From Symbiodinium natans (lineage: Eukaryota > Sar > Dinophyceae > Suessiales > Symbiodiniaceae), in assembly GCA_905221605.1 (NCBI GenBank), contig CAJNDS010000446.1:379743-443742 (forward strand): a DNA stretch of 64,000 nt, read 5' to 3'. Positions 49,901 through 56,320 of the stretch are shown here, piece after piece. The stretch's first letter is position 1. Each line of letters opens with the position of its first letter. The translations under genes were made by a program, and so were the position numbers. A model generated the notes under the pieces. That model worked only from the letters and a program-made list of their open reading frames with translations, had not been told where the DNA came from and did not search any database.

Positions 49901-50804
49901 TCAAGGGGGGTAGGTACCTAGGGAACCTTAGGACAGCTTAGGGAGCTTTAGGGAGTAGTGGGGAGTATTAGGGAACCTTTGGTTGCATACCCCCCCTTGG
50001 CCCCCTCCTCCCTTAAGAACCCTACAAAGGTTGTAAGCTATTTGGATGAGACGCCGGACTCCACAGACGATGCCCTCGCCGCCGCGAGCCGAACACTTCG
50101 GGGCGGGGACCCTCAACCCTAAACCCTAAACCCTAACCCCAACAAGGTGTGGGACCTAAACCCTAAACCCTAAACCCTAAACCCTAAACCGGAGTGCTTA
50201 TGAGGCTTTGGGGCTGTAGCATTTTGAGAGGGTTTGGGGGCTACGATGTGTCCGGAGCGGCTGTCGGGGCTTCTCAGGGCTGGGCAAGGATGGGTGTTCA
50301 AGAGCAGCACCCAAACACTGAAAAGGGTTTAGGGTTTAGGGTTTAGGGTTTCTGACTAGAATATAGTTCCTGGGCTGCGCCAAATTATGGTTTGTTTGCG
50401 GACTGGTCTTTTGAACCAACTACCTTGAGATGATGATGTTCCTCCCTTATTCCAGCAGTCCTGAAGAAGGATTATCATATTCAATAGGGGGTATTCTCAT
50501 CCCGATTAGGGATTGTTAGTATAAGGGGGAACATCCCACACCCAAACTCTTAAGTCAGGTGTGAAGTAGGGAATGAGGGAATTAGGGCCCTATTTTTACC
50601 CCTCAAGGGATTATTTGAGGTACCTCATTCCCTCATTCCCTACTAAGAACCCCTAAACCCTAAACCCTAAACCCTAAACCCTAAACCTCATTCCCTACTA
50701 TGAAACCAGCCAGATTCTGTTTCCCAGGTTTTCGGCGGCTACCGCACCACCTGGGGCTACTTTGCCAAGATGCCCAAGGAATGTGAGGCCGGGGCGCTGC
50801 CGAG
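34167..50804 (+). CDS. Kelch-repeat protein gene or genes in micro-exons
   Basis: At least 15 + strand exons of about 55-105 bp carry kelch hallmarks: Gly-Gly strands (ILIFGGKG, MYIYGGMGN, YIYVFGGQ, VFGGYR) and closing motifs (NELWRYNIRYNKWE, NDVWRYEI, NTLLRYRISTDLWE). Kelch repeats build a beta-propeller used for protein binding. Introns are telomere-type tracts, M-family elements or both, and 26-29 bp or shorter direct repeats flank several. At least four blade-like units are visible, so one propeller would fit. Whether the 16.6 kb is one transcript cannot be shown from sequence alone. Start and stop codons were not located. Confidence 0.65.
34346..34600. repeat. 26-bp minisatellite, right arm of large inverted repeat
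   Basis: About 9 units of GGTTGGGCACTCCAGGGAGA type, reverse complement of the left arm. With the left arm it could form a hairpin of roughly 875 bp. Confidence 0.9.
34665..34757. repeat. AT-rich microsatellite
   Basis: ATAAATATAAACAT, then (CATATA)n and (CT)n. Flanks the inverted-array element. Confidence 0.85.
35112..35214 (+). CDS. Kelch-gene exon
   Basis: Reads EDPVTGRLIYHYCEQMSKVD, then LRLGHSGTPKSRTP. Followed by donor GTTTAG, i.e. the TTTAGGG tract itself supplies the GT. Confidence 0.5.
35215..35365. repeat. TTTAGGG array
   Basis: About 20 units with three GGGG variants. Begins directly at the end of the preceding exon. Confidence 0.95.
35726..35876. mobile_element. M1 element with telomere-type insert
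   Basis: Left ACTTGGAGGTTCATGG is followed at once by GTCTAGGGTTTAGG-type sequence (about 35743-35790), then by M1 interior and a degraded right end (GTACCCTGAACCCCCA). Confidence 0.6.
36123..36238. mobile_element. M10 MITE-like element
   Basis: ACTTGGAAGCTCTTGTGACT on the left; TAAGTCGAAAGGGCTTCCAAGT as inverted right end; about 116 bp. Confidence 0.8.
36349..36546. repeat. Telomere-type intron between 19-bp direct repeats
   Basis: CACTTCAGGGAAGAGTGGC (36349-36367) and CACATCAGGGAAGAGTGGC (36528-36546) bracket C-rich telomere-type sequence. The right copy contains the acceptor and first codons of the kelch exon at 36536. Confidence 0.85.
36536..36622 (+). CDS. Kelch-gene exon
   Basis: Acceptor ATCAG, then EEWRSCTEFTLNELWRYNIR and YNKWEP. 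ELWRYNIRYNKWE is a textbook kelch closing segment. Confidence 0.75.
36833..36938. mobile_element. AGAGCCCAATAC-type MITE-like element
   Basis: Left AGAGCCCAATACCCCTT and right AAGGAGTATTGGGCTCT are near-perfect inverted repeats; interior ACCTTAAAT and TTAAGGTAT also pair. Its ends recur around a telomere tract at 53767-53931. Confidence 0.8.
37000..37056 (+). CDS. Kelch-gene exon (weak)
   Basis: Reads RPFEIHKPHMMFVRAFAS after CCTAAG. Aromatic and protein-like, no clear kelch motif. Confidence 0.4.
37786..38017. repeat. Telomere-type intron between 29-bp direct repeats
   Basis: A 29-bp sequence beginning TCTGGGTGGTTTCTGAAG (37786-37814) recurs at 37989-38017 with three mismatches. The interval is CCCCCTAAA/CCCTAAA array (37815-37988). 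The right copy is the start of the following exon. Confidence 0.85.
37991..38086 (+). CDS. Kelch-gene exon
   Basis: Reads WEVSENRLGDEPHDERACRV, then AGVEASQTQSSG before a TTTAGGG tract. The leading W fits a kelch blade end. Confidence 0.5.
38087..38390. repeat. TTTAGGG tract and degenerate G-rich region
   Basis: About 8 pure units, then decayed G-rich sequence. No gene. Confidence 0.85.
38827..38892 (+). CDS. Kelch-gene exon
   Basis: Acceptor TCGCAG, then FGHGAAIIEQVDEQNSAGAP. The (R)xGHGAAI pattern is the first strand of a kelch blade. Confidence 0.6.
39376..39471 (+). CDS. Kelch-gene exon
   Basis: Acceptor AACAG, donor AAG|GTCCTT, 32 codons with LKRMYMYIYGGMGNQCTGPR. YIYGGMG is a kelch Gly-Gly strand. 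Confidence 0.7.
39590..39930. repeat. Poly-C/poly-G rich interval with CCCTAAA tract
   Basis: C- and G-runs at 39605, 39640, 39745, 39866 and 39896 and a CCCTAAA tract at 39780-39845. Complementary runs could pair. No gene. Confidence 0.8.
39947..40033. mobile_element. M4 MITE-like element (intact reference copy)
   Basis: ACCTGGGACCCTCTTTACC on the left; GGTAAATCGAGTCCCAGGT on the right; inner TGGGCTATACCTGCTACTTA and AGGGTAGTTTCTACGAATCT. Confidence 0.75.
40042..40106 (+). CDS. Kelch-gene exon
   Basis: Reads GSVCNDVWRYEIAWAAQA. NDVWRYEI is a kelch blade closing strand. Its last bases GCGGCACAGGC recur (10 of 11) at the start of the exon at 40917, where the sense continues AQAYYPKYPTGDW. 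Confidence 0.75.
40240..40350. repeat. CCCTAAA array with CCCTGAA variants
   Basis: About 14 units. Part of the intron between the kelch exons at 40042 and 40917. Confidence 0.9.
40917..40986 (+). CDS. Kelch-gene exon
   Basis: Reads QVAQAYYPKYPTGDWAGPSE and continues the previous exon across the duplicated GGCACAGGC. Confidence 0.6.
41264..41330 (+). CDS. Kelch-gene exon (weak)
   Basis: Reads FIPYAEVLQKWEGWPEMRWL. Protein-like and Trp-rich. Confidence 0.45.
41743..41826 (+). CDS. Kelch-gene exon (weak)
   Basis: Reads LLTEALSTEIRGNVWDRLKA, then WGSGFVE. GNVWDRL fits a kelch closing strand. Confidence 0.5.
42115..42310. mobile_element. M6 element plus second right half
   Basis: TGGTTCTTAGTAGGGAATGA on the left, CATTCCCCTCATGCCCTGCC on the right (42115-42212), then a CCCTAAA tract and a second M6 right end (CCTCATTCCCTACTAAG, 42266-42290). 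The same order occurs at 50562-50710. Confidence 0.65.
42530..42631. mobile_element. M6 MITE-like element
   Basis: GGTTCTTAG, TAGGGAATGAGAGAATGAGG and the inverted CCCTCATTCCCTGCCAAGAA. Confidence 0.7.
42727..42877. mobile_element. M2 element with internal duplication
   Basis: Both ends are intact (GGGATGTTCCCCCTTATACT / AGTATAAGGGGAGACATCCC), with an extra AACAGTCCTTAAAAGGGATT core, so about 150 bp instead of 100. Confidence 0.8.
43241..43350. mobile_element. M5 element
   Basis: CAGGGGGGATATGTAACCCA, CCCAAGGTTCCCTAATTCTC and a right end CCCTTAAGGACCCTATAAAGG interrupted by a C-run. Confidence 0.5.
44317..44379 (+). CDS. Kelch-gene exon
   Basis: Acceptor CACCAG, then VSTSSNQYIYVFGGQTLLSC. 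YIYVFGGQ is a kelch strand with Gly-Gly. Confidence 0.7.
44475..44542 (+). CDS. Kelch-gene exon
   Basis: Reads GGFENTLLRYRISTDLWEDF. N-x-L-x-RY-x-I-x-T-x-x-W is a kelch closing motif and pairs with the VFGGQ exon 160 bp upstream. A CCCTAAA tract separates them. Confidence 0.7.
44795..44882. mobile_element. M4 MITE-like element (inverse orientation)
   Basis: CCGGGACTCTATGTACCTAT and CTGTAGGTAAAGAGGACTCC with GTAGTAACTGCCCTTAACTA inside, the reverse orientation of the copy at 39947. Confidence 0.65.
45170..45285. repeat. CCCTAAA array
   Basis: About 15 units with CCCTCAA and CCCTAAG variants, 30 bp before the next exon. Confidence 0.95.
45316..45394 (+). CDS. Kelch-gene exon
   Basis: Acceptor AACAG, then DMRPYGRVSLTRLMYDYFGV and RSSDLPE. 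PYGRVS-x-TRLMYDYFG resembles the first kelch strand. Confidence 0.55.
45685..45770. repeat. CCCTAAA array
   Basis: About 11 units with CCTTAAA variants. Confidence 0.9.
46010..46082. repeat. TTTAGGG array
   Basis: About 10 units. Confidence 0.95.
46245..46300 (+). CDS. Kelch-gene exon
   Basis: Reads AATSAPVQSFNKARSKWN; SFNKARSKW matches a kelch blade end. A CCCTAAA array follows. Confidence 0.5.
46305..46460. repeat. CCCTAAA array
   Basis: About 21 units, the longest in this part. Confidence 0.95.
46865..46935. repeat. (GT)n microsatellite
   Basis: About 33 GT units preceded by (GC)4. Confidence 0.98.
47262..47790. other. Repeat-free 0.5-kb island, coding status unclear
   Basis: The longest non-repetitive stretch outside the FNIP genes. 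A minus-strand frame (47237-47767) and plus-strand frames (ATG 47283, 47 codons; ATG 47408, 111 codons) are open. None shows a known domain and they overlap. Strand bias elsewhere favours plus. It could hold one or two exons or a structural RNA. Confidence 0.4.
48065..48150. mobile_element. M4 MITE-like element
   Basis: ACCTGGCACCCTCTTTACCT on the left; the right end is degraded (CTGTAGGTATCAGATG). Confidence 0.6.
48408..48528. mobile_element. M3 element
   Basis: CTTTGTGGTGCTTTGCTGTA, AACTTTAGATCCTTAGCC and right end CCTCCTAAGTGCAGCCAAGT. Copies at 55873, 61051 and 61902. No clear terminal inverted repeat; conserved as a unit. Confidence 0.65.
48534..48797. mobile_element. M1 element with nested M9 element
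   Basis: M1 ends TACTTGGAGGTTCATGG and CCATGAACCTCCAAGTA. At 48643-48756 an M9 element (CTAGGATGCCCAGTAGTACC ... TTACTGGGCAGCCTAG) is inserted, flanked by CAGT on both sides (48639-48642, 48757-48760), a 4-bp target duplication. Confidence 0.85.
48920..49025. repeat. TTTAGGG array
   Basis: About 14 units. Confidence 0.9.
49112..49205. mobile_element. M4 MITE-like element
   Basis: ACCTGGGACTCCATTGACCT, GTAGTAACTACCCTTAATTA and CTGTAGGTAAATCAGGT. Confidence 0.65.
49298..49387 (+). CDS. Possible exon
   Basis: Reads PPRPQEGAHMPDERSDFSVS, then GRNGGAYG. Lies inside the kelch region but shows no clear kelch motif. Confidence 0.4.
49872..50032. mobile_element. M5 MITE-like element (full copy)
   Basis: TATAGGGTTCTTCAGGGAGG and CCTCCCTTAAGAACCCTACA are inverted ends; the interior (GTACCTAGGGAACCTTAGG / CATACCCCCCCTTGG) also pairs loosely. 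About 160 bp. Confidence 0.75.
50437..50537. mobile_element. M2 MITE-like element
   Basis: GATGTTCCTCCCTTATTCCA with right end TTAGTATAAGGGGGAACATC. Confidence 0.75.
50562..50710. mobile_element. M6 element, CCCTAAA tract, second M6 right end
   Basis: AGTAGGGAATGAGGGAATTA ... CATTCCCTACTAAGAACC, then five CCCTAAA units, then CCTCATTCCCTACTATGAA. The CATTCCCTACTA end is therefore present on both sides of the telomere-type tract. Confidence 0.75.
50728..50804 (+). CDS. Kelch-gene exon
   Basis: Acceptor CCCAG, then VFGGYRTTWGYFAKMPKECE. VFGGY is a kelch Gly-Gly strand. Confidence 0.6.
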
Positions 50805-51430
50805 GTTTAAGGTTTAGGGTTTAGGGTTTAGGGTACAGGGTTTAGGGTTCAGAGTTTAGGGTTTAGGGTTTGGGGTTTAGGGTTTAGGGTTTCGGGTTTA
50901 GGGGGCGTTGAGAGACTTCTATGCGATTCAAGTACTGAATCCCAAGTGTATGACCCTAAACCCTAAGCCCTAAACCCAACACCCCAGGCTTTTGTGGCTC
51001 CACATCACGAACCTGAACCTTGAGCCCTTAACCTACTGGGTGGTTGTATGGAATGAGGGACTTATAGGCACCCTGCATACTCCCTCAATTTTTTAAAGTG
51101 GGATAAAGGGTACCAAATTCCCTCATACCGCACGAAGGACGCCCTAAGCCCTTTATATTACCGAACATTGTGGTACTTGCTCCCTGCACCATTTTTTTGC
51201 AATGCTGGGACCTCCGCTCTCAGGGTTGGGCCGTAGGGTTTAGGGTTTAGGGCTTAGGGTTTAGGGTTTAGTGTTTAGGGTTTAGGGTTTAGGACTGAGG
51301 GTTTAGGGTTTAGGGTTTAATTTCAGGGCTTCTGTTCTTGTCCCGGTGCCACCCTAAACCCTAGACTTACACCCTATAGTACCCTATAGGCCCTTTAAGC
51401 CCCGGACCCGAAAGCAGCTCGCCTCGGCTT

Positions 51431-51508
51431 CGGAAGGTCGTGGTGACGACGACCACCACAACGACAACGACCCTGCCCGGCCAGGCCTTGGAAGTGAAGA
51501 ACGTTTCG
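51431..51508 (+). CDS. Exon with threonine run
   Basis: Reads RKVVV, nine consecutive Thr, then LPGQALEVKNVS. Thr-rich linkers are common in dinoflagellate surface proteins. It is unclear whether it belongs to the kelch gene or starts a new one. Confidence 0.5.
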
Positions 51509-51827
51509 GGTTTAGGGTTTAGGGTTTAGGGTTTAGGGTTTAGAGTTTCGGGTTTCGGGTTCTAAGGGTCCACTTCGTTTTTCTTTGGGCATCGTTGTAT
51601 GGTTTATTTGCTGGTCTCCAAAGGGTCCTTGCGTTTGCACTTTTAGGGTTTGAGGGCTTTTCGGGATCTGACTCCCCACGCCCTAAACCCTAAACCCAAA
51701 ACCCTAAGTCCTAAACACTGAACCCTAAACCATCAGTCCTAAACCCTAATCCCTAAACCCTAAACCCTAAACCCTAAACCCCAAGCCCTAAACCCTTAAA
51801 CCAACAAAGAAAGAAAGTCTCCGCGGC

Positions 51828-51893
51828 AGGTCATCACGCTGACGGACCCGCCTGACACCACGCCAGTCCCGTTGGCACCTCAGGGCTTCTTGA
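51828..51893 (+). CDS. Putative exon
   Basis: Acceptor GGCAG, then VITLTDPPDTTPVPLAPQGF. Pro/Thr-rich, continuing the Thr-run exon in character. A TTTAGGG tract follows. Confidence 0.5.
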
Positions 51894-51894
51894 G

Positions 51895-52420
51895 TAGGGT
51901 TTAGGGTTTAGGGTTTAGGGTTTAGGGTTTAGGGTTTAGGGTTTAGGGTCTAGGGTCTAGGGTCTAGGGTCTTTAGGGTTTAGGGCTTAGGGTTTAGGGT
52001 TTAGGGTTTAGGGTTTAGGGTTAGGATTTAGGGTCTTTAGGGTTTAGGGCTTAGGGTTTAGGGTCTTTAGGACTTAGGGCTTAGGGTTTAGGGTTTAGGA
52101 CTTAGGGTTTAGGGTTTAGGGTTTGGGGTTTAGGGTTTAGGGTTTAGGGTTTAGGGTTTAGGGTTTAGGGTTTAGGATTTAGGGTCTTTAGGGTTAAGGG
52201 CTTAGGGTTTAGGGTTCAGGACTTAGGATTCAGGGTCTTTAGGGTTTAGGGTGCAGGGGTTTAGGGTCCACAGGGTTTGGAGTGTAGGGTTTAGGGTTTA
52301 GGGGTGTTGTTTCCGGGTTTTGGGGTCTATAGGGTCTAGGGTTTAGGGTCTAAACCCTAAACCCCAAACCCTAAACCCTAAACCCCAAACCCTAAACCCT
52401 AAGCCCTAAACCCCAGGGTC
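51895..52420. repeat. Largest TTTAGGG-derived region, with strand switch
   Basis: About 450 bp of TTTAGGG with a higher-order pattern (TTTAGGGTCTTTAGGGTTTA recurring at about 51970, 52032, 52065, 52185 and 52235), then at about 52351 a switch to CCCTAAA/CCCCAAA. Confidence 0.95.
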
Positions 52421-52514
52421 TAGGGTCTACACCCGCAGCACCACATCCCATGCCTTTGCACGGAACCGGCCCCCAGACTGGTTTAAGGCTTGGGGGTTTG
52501 GGAGCCTTGGGCTC

Positions 52515-52600
52515 GGGTTTAGGGTTTAGGGTTTAGGGTTTAGGGTTTAGGGTTTAGGGTTTAGGGTTTAGGGTTTAGGGTTTAGGGTTTAGGGTTTAAG
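52515..52600. repeat. TTTAGGG array
   Basis: About 12 pure units. Confidence 0.95.
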
Positions 52601-52705
52601 GTCTGGGGCTTCGGGTTTAGGGTGGAGGGTTCGGTAAACTAACCGTCAAGCCTGCGTAACCTCCCCACTCGGCCAAACCCTGAACCTTGAAGCGTTTCAG
52701 CCGGG

Positions 52706-52788
52706 ACACTTAGTAGCTTGACGAAGACCAGCCGAAAGGAGGCGCTGTTGAACATAAACTGGACTTTTGACGATTGCCAGTGCTTCCC
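52706..52788 (+). CDS. Putative exon
   Basis: Reads SLTKTSRKEALLNINWTFDD, then CQCF, followed by a CCCTAAA tract. No family. Confidence 0.5.
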
Positions 52789-52982
52789 TAAACCCTAAAC
52801 CCTCAACCTAAACCCTAAACCCTAAACCTCAAACCCTAACCCCTAAACCCTAAACCCTAAACCTCAAGCGCCGCCGTTAGTAAGCTGCTGGATGTGCTTG
52901 CGCTGCTGACGGACGATGATGTCTGTTTTGCGCAGTCCGTTTGCTCAGCTGGCGCAACGGAAATGGCGCGCCGATCAACTCT

Positions 52983-53187
52983 CAGCGCCAGAGCGCAGCA
53001 TACTCCACCAGCGCAGCGGCCGCGCCGCGACGCACCTCCCGAAACGCCGGCAGCGCCAGAGCGCAGCATACTCCACCAGCGCAGCGGCCGCGCCGCGACG
53101 TACCTCCCGAAACGCCGGCAGCGCCAGAGCGCAGCATACTCCACCAGCGCAGCGGCCGCGCCGCGACGTACCTCCCGAAACGCCGGC
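52983..53187. repeat. 68-bp GC-rich tandem repeat, 3 copies
   Basis: Units start CAGCGCCAGAGCGCAGCATA at 52983, 53051 and 53119 (period 68). Only one or two bases differ. Because 68 is not a multiple of 3, every frame is cycled through and all stay open. CpG-rich (GCGGCCGCGCCGCG core). Confidence 0.95.
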
Positions 53188-53712
53188 CAAAGACGAGCTG
53201 GTAGAGTTTTTCGGGGCCCAAAGCTCGTCGAATTCAAACACGACCACCAAACCCCCAACTCCAAAGGCCCCTAAACAGAGGGACCCAGAACGCCAGTTTC
53301 CCTCTTCTTCTTGTTTCTCGCTGCGCGTAGGCTGACACGCAGGTCCTGTTGGGTAGTCTCACTTCGCCTTGCCTGGGAAATTTCGGGTTTTAGATATGCT
53401 ACACACTCAGCTTCTCCACAGCCATGTCCTGCAAACCCTGAAGCCTTTTAGCCCCGAAAACCCCAACCCTTGAAGTCCTCAAACACCTAAGCCCGCGTAA
53501 CACCTTAAACCCTGAAACTACCCTAAACCCTAAACCCTCAAGACCCCTGTAACTTGAAAGTATTAAGAAAAATCTAAAAAACGCAACTCCTTGAAACTCC
53601 TCGAAACTTCCCCGGACCTGAACCCTTAATAATTTCAATAAACCCTAAACCCTAAACCCTCAACCCTAAACCCTAAACCCTAAACCCTAAACCCTAAACC
53701 CTAAACCCCAGC

Positions 53713-53782
53713 AGCGCGAAGGGTGGGCCCGGTGACGACGACCCTGCTAGATGGAGGCCTCGGAACGGCCTCTCAGGTCAGA
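53713..53782 (+). CDS. Putative exon
   Basis: Reads ARRVGPVTTTLLDGGLGTAS and ends in the 16-bp sequence that is duplicated after the next telomere-type tract. Confidence 0.4.
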
Positions 53783-53931
53783 CCCAAAGAGCCCAGTACC
53801 CCTTTTAGGGTTTAGGGTTTAGAGTTTAGGGTTTAGGGTTTAGGGTTTAGGGTTTAGGGTTTAGGGTTTAGGGTTTAGGGTTTAGGGTTTAGAGTTTAGG
53901 GTTCTAAGGAGTATTGGCCTCTCAGGTCAGA
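53767..53931. mobile_element. MITE ends around a telomere-type core, with 16-bp direct repeats
   Basis: GGCCTCTCAGGTCAGA at 53767-53782 and 53916-53931, identical. Inside, AGAGCCCAGTACCCCTT (left end of the family at 36833), about 13 TTTAGGG units, then AAGGAGTATT (its right end). The interior of the element has been replaced by telomere-type repeats. Confidence 0.85.
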
Positions 53932-53979
53932 TGTCGTTTGAGATAGGTTGAAGGACTTGTGGAGGGTGATCCTATCGGT

Positions 53980-54075
53980 TTAGGGTTTAGGGTTTGGGGT
54001 TTAAAGTTCTGGGTTTGGGGTTTAGGGTTTAGAGTTTAGGGTTTGGGGTTTAGGGCTTAGGGTTTATGTAGGACT
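53980..54075. repeat. Degenerate TTTAGGG region
   Basis: Mixed TTTAGGG/TTTGGGG. No gene. Confidence 0.85.
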
Positions 54076-54503
54076 TAGGTTTTAGGAGCACGTTCAGCCA
54101 GATAGCTCAGGTTTGGTGTTTTAGAGGCCCTTGTTGGCACGCGTATAGATTTTAGAGGTAGGAGCTATCACATGGGTTCTCTAAGTTAGGATCCTCTTTT
54201 TTTTGCGGGGGGGGGGGGGGTCATATGTGCGGGACCCAAAAGGGGGCCCTAATGTCGAGAACTACTCCAAAGGACTTGTGCCACAGACACCGACGAAATA
54301 AGGCCAACAGTCGAGATCGCCCCTAAACCCTAAACCCTCAACCATAAACCCTAAACCCTCAACCCTAAACCCTAAACCCTAAACTCGGTTGGCTGGGTTC
54401 AAGGATTGTCTAGAGAAGTCCGCGCCGCACCCTCATTTTATCTACACTCTACCAGAACCTTAGGGCTTAGGGTTTAGGGTTTAGGGTTTAGGGTTCAGGG
54501 CTT

Positions 54504-54582
54504 TTTACCTACAGATGAGTAGTAACTACCCTTAATTCGTAGGTACAACCTTAAAAGCTGTTAGGCAAAGAGGGTCCCAGGT
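54504..54582. mobile_element. M4 element, left end lost to telomere tract
   Basis: Starts within the arm (TTTTTACCTACAGATGAGTA) directly after a TTTAGGG tract; right end AAAGAGGGTCCCAGGT intact. Confidence 0.6.
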
Positions 54583-54649
54583 AAACTTTACAATCTTGGG
54601 TTAGGGTTCAGGGTTTAGGGTTTTAGGGCGAGAATGCTGCCTCCAGTGT

Positions 54650-54798
54650 GAGGGTAGTTGTATGGGCCCCTAATATCTCCTTTAAAGGGCCCATGTGAGG
54701 GCCCTCATGTAAGGGCCCTCAATTTGTACAGGGCATATAGGGGGGGGTATATAATGCTCTGTTAAGGGCTCAAACTAAGGGACCATGTAACTACCCTT
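54650..54798. mobile_element. M11-related element
   Basis: GTAGTTGTATGGGCCCCTAA on the left; GGGACCATGTAACTACCC on the right; internal GGGCCCTCAT duplicated. Confidence 0.55.
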
Positions 54799-54811
54799 AC
54801 TTGTAAGTTCA

Positions 54812-55030
54812 GGGTACTTCTAACCCCAATTATAACTGTACTTGTAAGCCCCCTAGATACTCTAAGTAGGTTATAAGTAGACATATGATTGGGGTTATAA
54901 GTACCCATGAACCTCCAAGTAAACCCTAAACCCTAAACCCGAAATCCTAAACCCTACACCCTAAACCCTAAACACTAAACCCTAAGTACAGTTCTAATTG
55001 GTTCATAAGTACCCTGATCCTCCAAGTACC
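54812..55030. mobile_element. M1 element, telomere-type tract, second M1 right half
   Basis: M1 copy 54812-54922, CCCTAAA-type units 54923-54983, then AATTGGTTCATAAGTACC and CTCCAAGTA (54995-55029), a second M1 right end. This second half keeps the empty-site sequence TTGGTTCATAAGTACC referred to in the findings. Confidence 0.75.
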
Positions 55031-55269
55031 CTTAGATCTAGACTTTCCACCGCGAAGATAAAAGAAAATGCAGCCCTCAACACGCTCGGAGGGCCTTGGC
55101 CGCCTCTGTTGGCAAACCCCAAACCCTAAACCCTAAACCCTATACACCCTAAACCCTAAACCCCCAACGCCCTACGCTGAAGCCAAGGCCGCAAGCCCCC
55201 CCAAGGCCCCAAACCCTCAGCTTTTCACCCTAAACTCTCAAAACCCGAAGAAGCCCCTATACAGACCCA

Positions 55270-55515
55270 TCCTGTGACCTCCTTCTTCACCTACAGTTTT
55301 AAGGCGGTTTACGACATTAGGGGTACCTTTTTGGGGTCCTTATTGTAAGGGGATCCTAAATTTGGGGGTCTATAAGGGCAGAACAGTTTTAAGGCGGTTT
55401 ACGATAGTAGGGGTACCTTTTTGGGGTCCTTATTGCAAGGGGGTCCTAAATTTGGGGGTCTATATGGAGGGCCCTTACTGTCGTAAACCCCCTTATGGGT
55501 TATCCCTACTGACTC
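55270..55515. mobile_element. M4-like element with 90-bp internal duplication
   Basis: CACCTACAGTTTTAAGGCGG starts two copies, 90 bp apart (55294 and 55384), of a segment ending TTTGGGGGTCTATA; the right part CCTTATGGGTTATCCCTACT is M4-like. Confidence 0.6.
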
Positions 55516-55872
55516 GAGCCCGAGGATGAAGCTCTATACGTCTATAAGCCCTACAAGGCCGTACTTAAACCTCGACTTGATATTGCTTGGTGGTCTCTTT
55601 AAGTAGGGTTTCTGTTTTGCAGGGGGTTCTTATTCGGGTATATAGGGGCTATGTTAAGGTATAAGGGTACCAGATAAAGAGGCCACCGGCCTTTATAACC
55701 TCGACTGCTAAATTCTAAAGCCCACAAGTTGAGGCCTCCTTTGCCTGAAAGGCCCTCGAAAACCCTATTATGAAACCCTAGAAACGCTTCTCTCCACCCT
55801 TTGCGCTATACGACCCTTATCACAACCTCGAAAGCCCTCTAAACCTTGTTTCACACTTCTTCAAACCCCCAC

Positions 55873-55981
55873 GTTCTTTGTGGTGCTTTACTGTAACTTT
55901 AGATCCTTCGCCTTTTGGGGCTATTGGGTTTCTTAGGCAGCGAAAACTTTAATTTATAACTACCCTCCTGAGTGCAGCCAA
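55873..55981. mobile_element. M3 element next to an exon
   Basis: CTTTGTGGTGCTTTACTGTA through CCTCCTGAGTGCAGCCAAA. Its right end lies 14 bp upstream of the exon at 55995, so it forms the 3' end of an intron. Confidence 0.7.
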
Positions 55982-55994
55982 ACGCTGAGAGCAG

Positions 55995-56090
55995 TGCCTG
56001 GGCCCGAAAGGCGTGCAGGTCGTGGGGACCTTCGACACTCTCGGCAACGACCAGAACCCCGACACCACTCAAGGCGTGGAGATTGCCTGG
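55995..56090 (+). CDS. Exon of unrecognised gene
   Basis: Acceptor AGCAG, 32 codons reading CLGPKGVQVVGTFDTLGNDQ, then NPDTTQGVEIAW, donor TGG|GTTTTG. Strong protein character, likely an extracellular or beta-rich domain piece. No family recognised. Degenerate G-rich sequence follows. Confidence 0.6.
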
Positions 56091-56320
56091 GTTTTGGGGG
56101 CTTTGGGGGTTTACGGGGTTTTGGGGGTTGAGGGGGTTTTGGACTTTAGGGGTTTAGGGGTTTTAGGGGTTTAGGGTTTTAGGGCTTTAGCAGGGTTTTG
56201 GGTTTCGTTGAACCCAACACAAAAAGCGGAAGGTTAGGGCTTACGGTCTGCTACTGGGAGCCTCCCGTCTGGCTCTTCCCGCCTGCATCTGCCGAATTAG
56301 GTTCAGGGTTCAGGGTTGAC

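Noticed and set aside
52857-53335. Six overlapping 79-139 codon frames on both strands
   Set aside because: Explained by the 68-bp GC-rich tandem repeat, which keeps all frames open. Only the non-repeated flank might be coding.
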